A stretch of DNA of 64,000 nucleotides from an uncultured Candidatus Melainabacteria bacterium (lineage in GTDB: Bacteria; Cyanobacteriota; Vampirovibrionia; Gastranaerophilales; Gastranaerophilaceae). A program made the position numbers and the translations under genes. Positions 60,987 to 64,000 of the stretch are shown here, piece after piece. The notes under the pieces are model-generated. The model did no database searches and had not been told where the DNA came from. It worked only from the letters and a program-made list of their open reading frames with translations. Numbering within the stretch: position 1 is the first letter of the stretch; every line of letters begins with the position of its first letter. The stretch is from assembly GCA_949927415.1 (NCBI GenBank), contig CATLFB010000001.1, forward strand, positions 310,001-374,000, given 5' to 3'.

Positions 60987-61256
60987 ATGCAAGTAACGAA
61001 AACTAAAAAAAATCAGGAAATTTGCAAACTTTTAGGCAGCGTTGTTCAAGAATTAAAAGGTAAAAAGAAAAAATCAATTCTTGCATACGAAAGTGATTTA
61101 CCAAGAAGTGTGGTTTATTATATTTTGGACGGGAAAAAAGATCCGCAGCTTACAACATTCTGGCGTTTGGCACTGGGGCTTGATATGAGGCCTTCTGAAC
61201 TTTTAAAAATGATTGAAGACAGGTTGGAAGACGGCTGGGATTCTTTTTTGGATTAA
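60987..61256 (+). CDS. HTH regulator divergent from a pilin gene
   Basis: An 89-residue DNA-binding protein of the XRE-like type. After a basic N-terminus (KTKKNQEICKLLGSVVQELK), KKSILAYESDLPRSVVYYIL forms the HTH and DGKKDPQLTTFWRLALGLDM continues the domain as in Cro/CI folds, with a C-terminal acidic helix. It shares no clear close similarity with the other two pilin-linked HTH proteins beyond the fold. It faces the pilin gene at 60053 across the palindrome at 60932, which it probably binds. Confidence 0.82.
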   Translation: MQVTKTKKNQEICKLLGSVVQELKGKKKKSILAYESDLPRSVVYYILDGKKDPQLTTFWRLALGLDMRPSELLKMIEDRLEDGWDSFLD

Positions 61257-61341
61257 CTTTTGTAAACCCTGACACCAAATTGTGCAAATTAAATTTTGTT
61301 TGAATTTTATATATTCGTACAAATTTTACGCAAAGGCTAAA

Positions 61342-61665
61342 ATGAATAAGACAAGTTTAAAAATACTCGGATACAGTACTCTTATTAGTGGATGTATTTA
61401 CGGCAGTGTAAGATTATCTGCACCAAAAATTATTGATACAAAATATCAAAACACAATTAACCAAACTAAAAAAATATACAACGAAATTGCACCTCAAAAA
61501 TATGAAAACTTATTAAAAGAAGAAAAGAAACTGAAATTTTATGAAAGCAAAATGATTTTCTGGGGCGAAGCACTTCACACTTTAAATGATTCTTTAAAAA
61601 ATGAACAAATAAGAATGAAAATGATTAATGACAGCATAAAATTAGCAGCTAAATCTATTAAGTAA
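61342..61665 (+). CDS. Hypothetical protein with N-terminal membrane segment and coiled coil
   Basis: A 107-residue protein from the ATG at 61342 (AAAGG 7 bases upstream); the earlier in-frame ATG at 61282 lacks a ribosome site. A short hydrophobic stretch (KILGYSTLISGCIYGSVRL, about residues 6-24) is followed by a highly helical, Lys/Glu-rich region (ENLLKEEKKLKFYESKMIFW) likely to form a coiled coil. Family unknown. It follows the HTH gene by 85 bases on the same strand and precedes a terminator. Confidence 0.65.
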   Translation: MNKTSLKILGYSTLISGCIYGSVRLSAPKIIDTKYQNTINQTKKIYNEIAPQKYENLLKEEKKLKFYESKMIFWGEALHTLNDSLKNEQIRMKMINDSIKLAAKSIK

Positions 61666-61669
61666 AAAT

Positions 61670-61697
61670 AAAAAGACCTCATTAAAGAGGTCTTTTT
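61670..61697. terminator. Bidirectional terminator
   Basis: Stem AAAAAGACCTC / GAGGTCTTTTT, 11 bp, 6-base loop, between the converging hypothetical (+) and secF (-) genes. Confidence 0.88.
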
Positions 61698-61734
61698 TAT
61701 TGTCGGATTTATAAACTGACTGAAGGTTCAAGAA

Positions 61735-62727
61735 TTACACACTCAAAGCTTCTTTTCTTTTGTCGTTCTGTTTGTCATTCCAGAAATCAACAAGCATTGA
61801 ACAGAAGAAGATTGAAGAATAAGTTCCGATTGCAATACCAAGAATCATAGCCAGAACGAAGTCTCTTGTTGTCACACCGCCCCAGAAATACAGAGCCAGC
61901 AACGTGATTAAAGTTGTCAAAGATGTATTGATACTTCTTGTTAATGTCTGGTTTACAGAAGCGTCAACGATTTCGCCGAATGACATTTTCTTAGAGTAAT
62001 AGCGCAGGTTTTCACGAATTCTGTCGAACACAACGATTGTATCGTGAACAGAAAAACCGATTACAGTCAAAATCGCCGTGATAAACAGCCCGTCAATCTG
62101 AACATTGTAAACAAGTCCGAGTATTGAAAACATACCAACAACAAAAACTACGTCATGCAAAACGCCGAGAATTGCAGCCAGCGCATAGTCAAATCTGAAT
62201 CTGAATGAAAGATATGCAACAATTCCTAAAAATGCCAATGTCATTGCAATAAGCGAATTTTTGAATAACTCTTTACCCATAGTCGGTCCGACTGAACTTA
62301 CTGACATCAACTCCGGATTTTTGTATTGTTCTGTCATAACGCTTGTAATTTTGTCGCCGTCAGTTGAATCTTTGTCAATAAATTTTGTTCTAACTGAAAT
62401 TATTGATTGAATTTCAGATTTCGTATTTTTCTGCTGGTCGTTGTTTACGTTCAAAATTTGCAGGTAAGGGTTTTCAATCCCCTGTTTTTCAAGCCCTTCA
62501 CGAATAACAGTGAGGTCTTTGTTTGTAACTTTTTCTTCAATGCCGTACTGCAAGATTGTTCCGCCGGTATAGTCAATTCCGACTTTCAAGGGCGCATGGT
62601 TTTCATAAGTTGCTGATGAATAAATCATAGCAGCGATTCCCGGAATCAAAAGAAGTGCCGTAAGCGCCATCCACAGCCATCTGTATTTTACGACATGTAC
62701 TAAATGTTTTCTGCCTATATTTAACAT
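61735..62727 (-). CDS. secF: Protein translocase subunit SecF
   Basis: Membrane partner of SecD that uses proton motive force to pull proteins across the inner membrane. The 330-residue protein has six helices, the first periplasmic-domain motif VGIDYTGGTILQYGI, and the conserved HDTIVVFDRIRENLRYY near residue 230 followed by SINTSLTTLITLLALYFWGG. It lies 69 bases after secD on the same strand; the usual order secD-secF is kept. AAAGGTAAA precedes the ATG. Confidence 0.95.
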   Translation of the reverse strand: MLNIGRKHLVHVVKYRWLWMALTALLLIPGIAAMIYSSATYENHAPLKVGIDYTGGTILQYGIEEKVTNKDLTVIREGLEKQGIENPYLQILNVNNDQQKNTKSEIQSIISVRTKFIDKDSTDGDKITSVMTEQYKNPELMSVSSVGPTMGKELFKNSLIAMTLAFLGIVAYLSFRFRFDYALAAILGVLHDVVFVVGMFSILGLVYNVQIDGLFITAILTVIGFSVHDTIVVFDRIRENLRYYSKKMSFGEIVDASVNQTLTRSINTSLTTLITLLALYFWGGVTTRDFVLAMILGIAIGTYSSIFFCSMLVDFWNDKQNDKRKEALSV

Positions 62728-62796
62728 TGTATTTACCTTTCTAATATTTGTACTTAATCTTTTTTACTTAGTTTTTGATTAAAGCCTCAAAGAGCC

Positions 62797-63999
62797 CTAA
62801 TCCAGAATACCGAAACGGGCTTTTTCACGTTTGGTTTCTTCAGCGCGATAGCTTTCGCCGATTTCTTCTTTCTTAAGCCCGAACAATCCCGGATGCTTAA
62901 GTTCGCCGGTACCAAAGATTAAGTGCATGAAATTCTTGGTAACAGTAATTGCCGAAAACATAGAAACAACAACACCTAATGCAAGTGTCAGCGCAAAACC
63001 TTTAACGACACTTGTTCCAAGAAGGTAAAGGATTACGCAGGTAATTATTGTTGTCATGTTTGAATCGAAAATACTTGTAAATGCTCTGTCAAAGCCTGAA
63101 TTGATTGCAGTGAAAAGGTTTCTGCCGGCTCTGAGTTCTTCTTTGGTTCTTTCAAAGATAAGAATGTTTGCATCCACAGCCATCCCGATTGAAAGAATGA
63201 AACCCGCAATACCTGCAAGAGTCAATGTAACAGGGATTGTTTTGAACAATGCAAACAAGATTAAACTGTAAATTATTAAAGCAATATCAGCAATCAAGCC
63301 TGGAACACGGTAGAACAAAAGCATAAATATCATAACCGCGCCAAGTCCGATAATAGCGGCTTTTTTAGATGCTGCAACACTGTCTGCACCAAGAGTCGGG
63401 CCAACCGTGTTTTCTTCAACGATTTCTGCAGGAACGGGAAGGGCGCCTGCATTAAGCAAATCAACCATTCTCTGCGCTTCATCGTAAGCAAATCCGCTGT
63501 CTCCGCCCGAGATTTGAGCGTTTCCGCCATAAATTGCTTCTCTTATAACAGGTGCTGATTGAAGGTCTCCGTCAAAGAATATTGCCATCTGCTGGCCGAC
63601 AAGAGATTCTGTCAATTCTGCAAATTTCTTTGCGCCTTCTGCGTTAAATTCAAGAGATACAACCCACTGACCGCTTGAATCCGTTGTCAATTGAGCTTTT
63701 GACAAATCTTTACCCGTCAAGCCCGTAGATTCCCAAGATACAATTCCTTTTTCGGTTTTACCCGGCTTTTTGAATTCCAATTGCGCGGTTTCGCCGATAA
63801 AAGCTTTTGCTTCTTTCAAATCAGTCACTGCCGGAATCTCAACAAGAAGTCTTTTGTCGCCAACCTGCTGGACAAGAGTTTCCGCAACACCGAGTTTGTT
63901 AACCCTTTGCTCAATCGCAAATTGAAGGTGGCTCATATCTTCCTGCGTGATTTCTTTTACCTGATCGGTTGTCTGCGCTTCAAGAACAAGGCGCGAACC
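62797..63999 (-). CDS. secD: Protein translocase subunit SecD (5-prime end outside window)
   Basis: The frame is open to the right edge and continues GSRLVLEAQTTDQVKEI at 63950-63999, the segment that in SecD follows the first helix, so the N-terminus lies beyond the window. Visible parts are the P1 domain with its substrate-facing strands, EENTVGPTLGADSVAASKKA at the start of the membrane domain, and the MAVDANILIFERTKEELRAG motif with its functional Asp. An internal Met at 63936 is not the start. secF follows immediately. Confidence 0.95.
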   Translation of the reverse strand, partial: GSRLVLEAQTTDQVKEITQEDMSHLQFAIEQRVNKLGVAETLVQQVGDKRLLVEIPAVTDLKEAKAFIGETAQLEFKKPGKTEKGIVSWESTGLTGKDLSKAQLTTDSSGQWVVSLEFNAEGAKKFAELTESLVGQQMAIFFDGDLQSAPVIREAIYGGNAQISGGDSGFAYDEAQRMVDLLNAGALPVPAEIVEENTVGPTLGADSVAASKKAAIIGLGAVMIFMLLFYRVPGLIADIALIIYSLILFALFKTIPVTLTLAGIAGFILSIGMAVDANILIFERTKEELRAGRNLFTAINSGFDRAFTSIFDSNMTTIITCVILYLLGTSVVKGFALTLALGVVVSMFSAITVTKNFMHLIFGTGELKHPGLFGLKKEEIGESYRAEETKREKARFGILD

Positions 64000-64000
64000 T

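Overview
The window reads as a chromosomal segment of a low-GC, anaerobic member of the Cyanobacteriota/Melainabacteria side of the tree, most likely Gastranaerophilales (Vampirovibrionia). The strongest marker is an RNA polymerase beta-prime subunit encoded by two genes (rpoC1, rpoC2) directly after rpoB, the cyanobacterial arrangement. The cell plan is diderm: TolC-like protein, MacA/MacB-type exporter and many secreted proteins. An O2-defence cluster (Fur/PerR-like, rubredoxin, flavodiiron protein) fits an anaerobe. The lineage name is inference.

Layout: potassium uptake trkA-trkH (79-2890); TolC/MacA/MacB export (3006-7713); SNF2 helicase, DUF212, polyprenyl synthase, rsgA (8944-14851); efp-accB-accC (16061-18580); MATE, RDD protein, ndk, tgt (19734-24256); mutS (25344-27938); ricT-gpsA, murQ, ribH, ccdA-thioredoxin (29510-34273); rpoB-rpoC1-rpoC2 (35306-44492); two secreted paralogues (44966-46244); M16 peptidase; Fur-rubredoxin-flavodiiron (51137-52909); thrS; two GT8 glycosyltransferases; ssb, a DUF1537 kinase and pdxA (57451-60052); secF-secD, with secD running off the right edge. 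I found no tRNA, rRNA, CRISPR array, integrase or transposase.

The striking feature is eight orphan type IV pilin-like genes scattered between housekeeping genes, with no pilus assembly genes nearby. They show two upstream control designs. (1) Five have a short leader beginning with a good Shine-Dalgarno and ATG, then a G/C homopolymer of 11 or 12 bases (four genes) or an A-interrupted 12-base version (one gene). In all four uninterrupted cases the leader is exactly one base out of frame with the downstream pilin and the frame between tract and pilin is otherwise open, so losing one base would fuse them. The interrupted copy is in frame. This looks like a multi-locus slipped-strand phase-variation system. 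(2) The other three lack the tract and each sits divergent from a small HTH regulator, with an inverted repeat between the genes (a 30-bp perfect palindrome at 60932-60961 is the clearest). Other pilin oddities are a nonsense codon, a 3-prime frameshift and a 60-bp tandem duplication of the prepilin cleavage motif.

A second recurrent element is a set of short GTGAAAA-type heptamer arrays, often as inverted arms, in gaps between genes on the same strand, including macB ATPase/permease, efp/accB, accB/accC and rpoB/rpoC1. They recall the heptameric short tandem repeats of cyanobacteria, but that kinship is inference.
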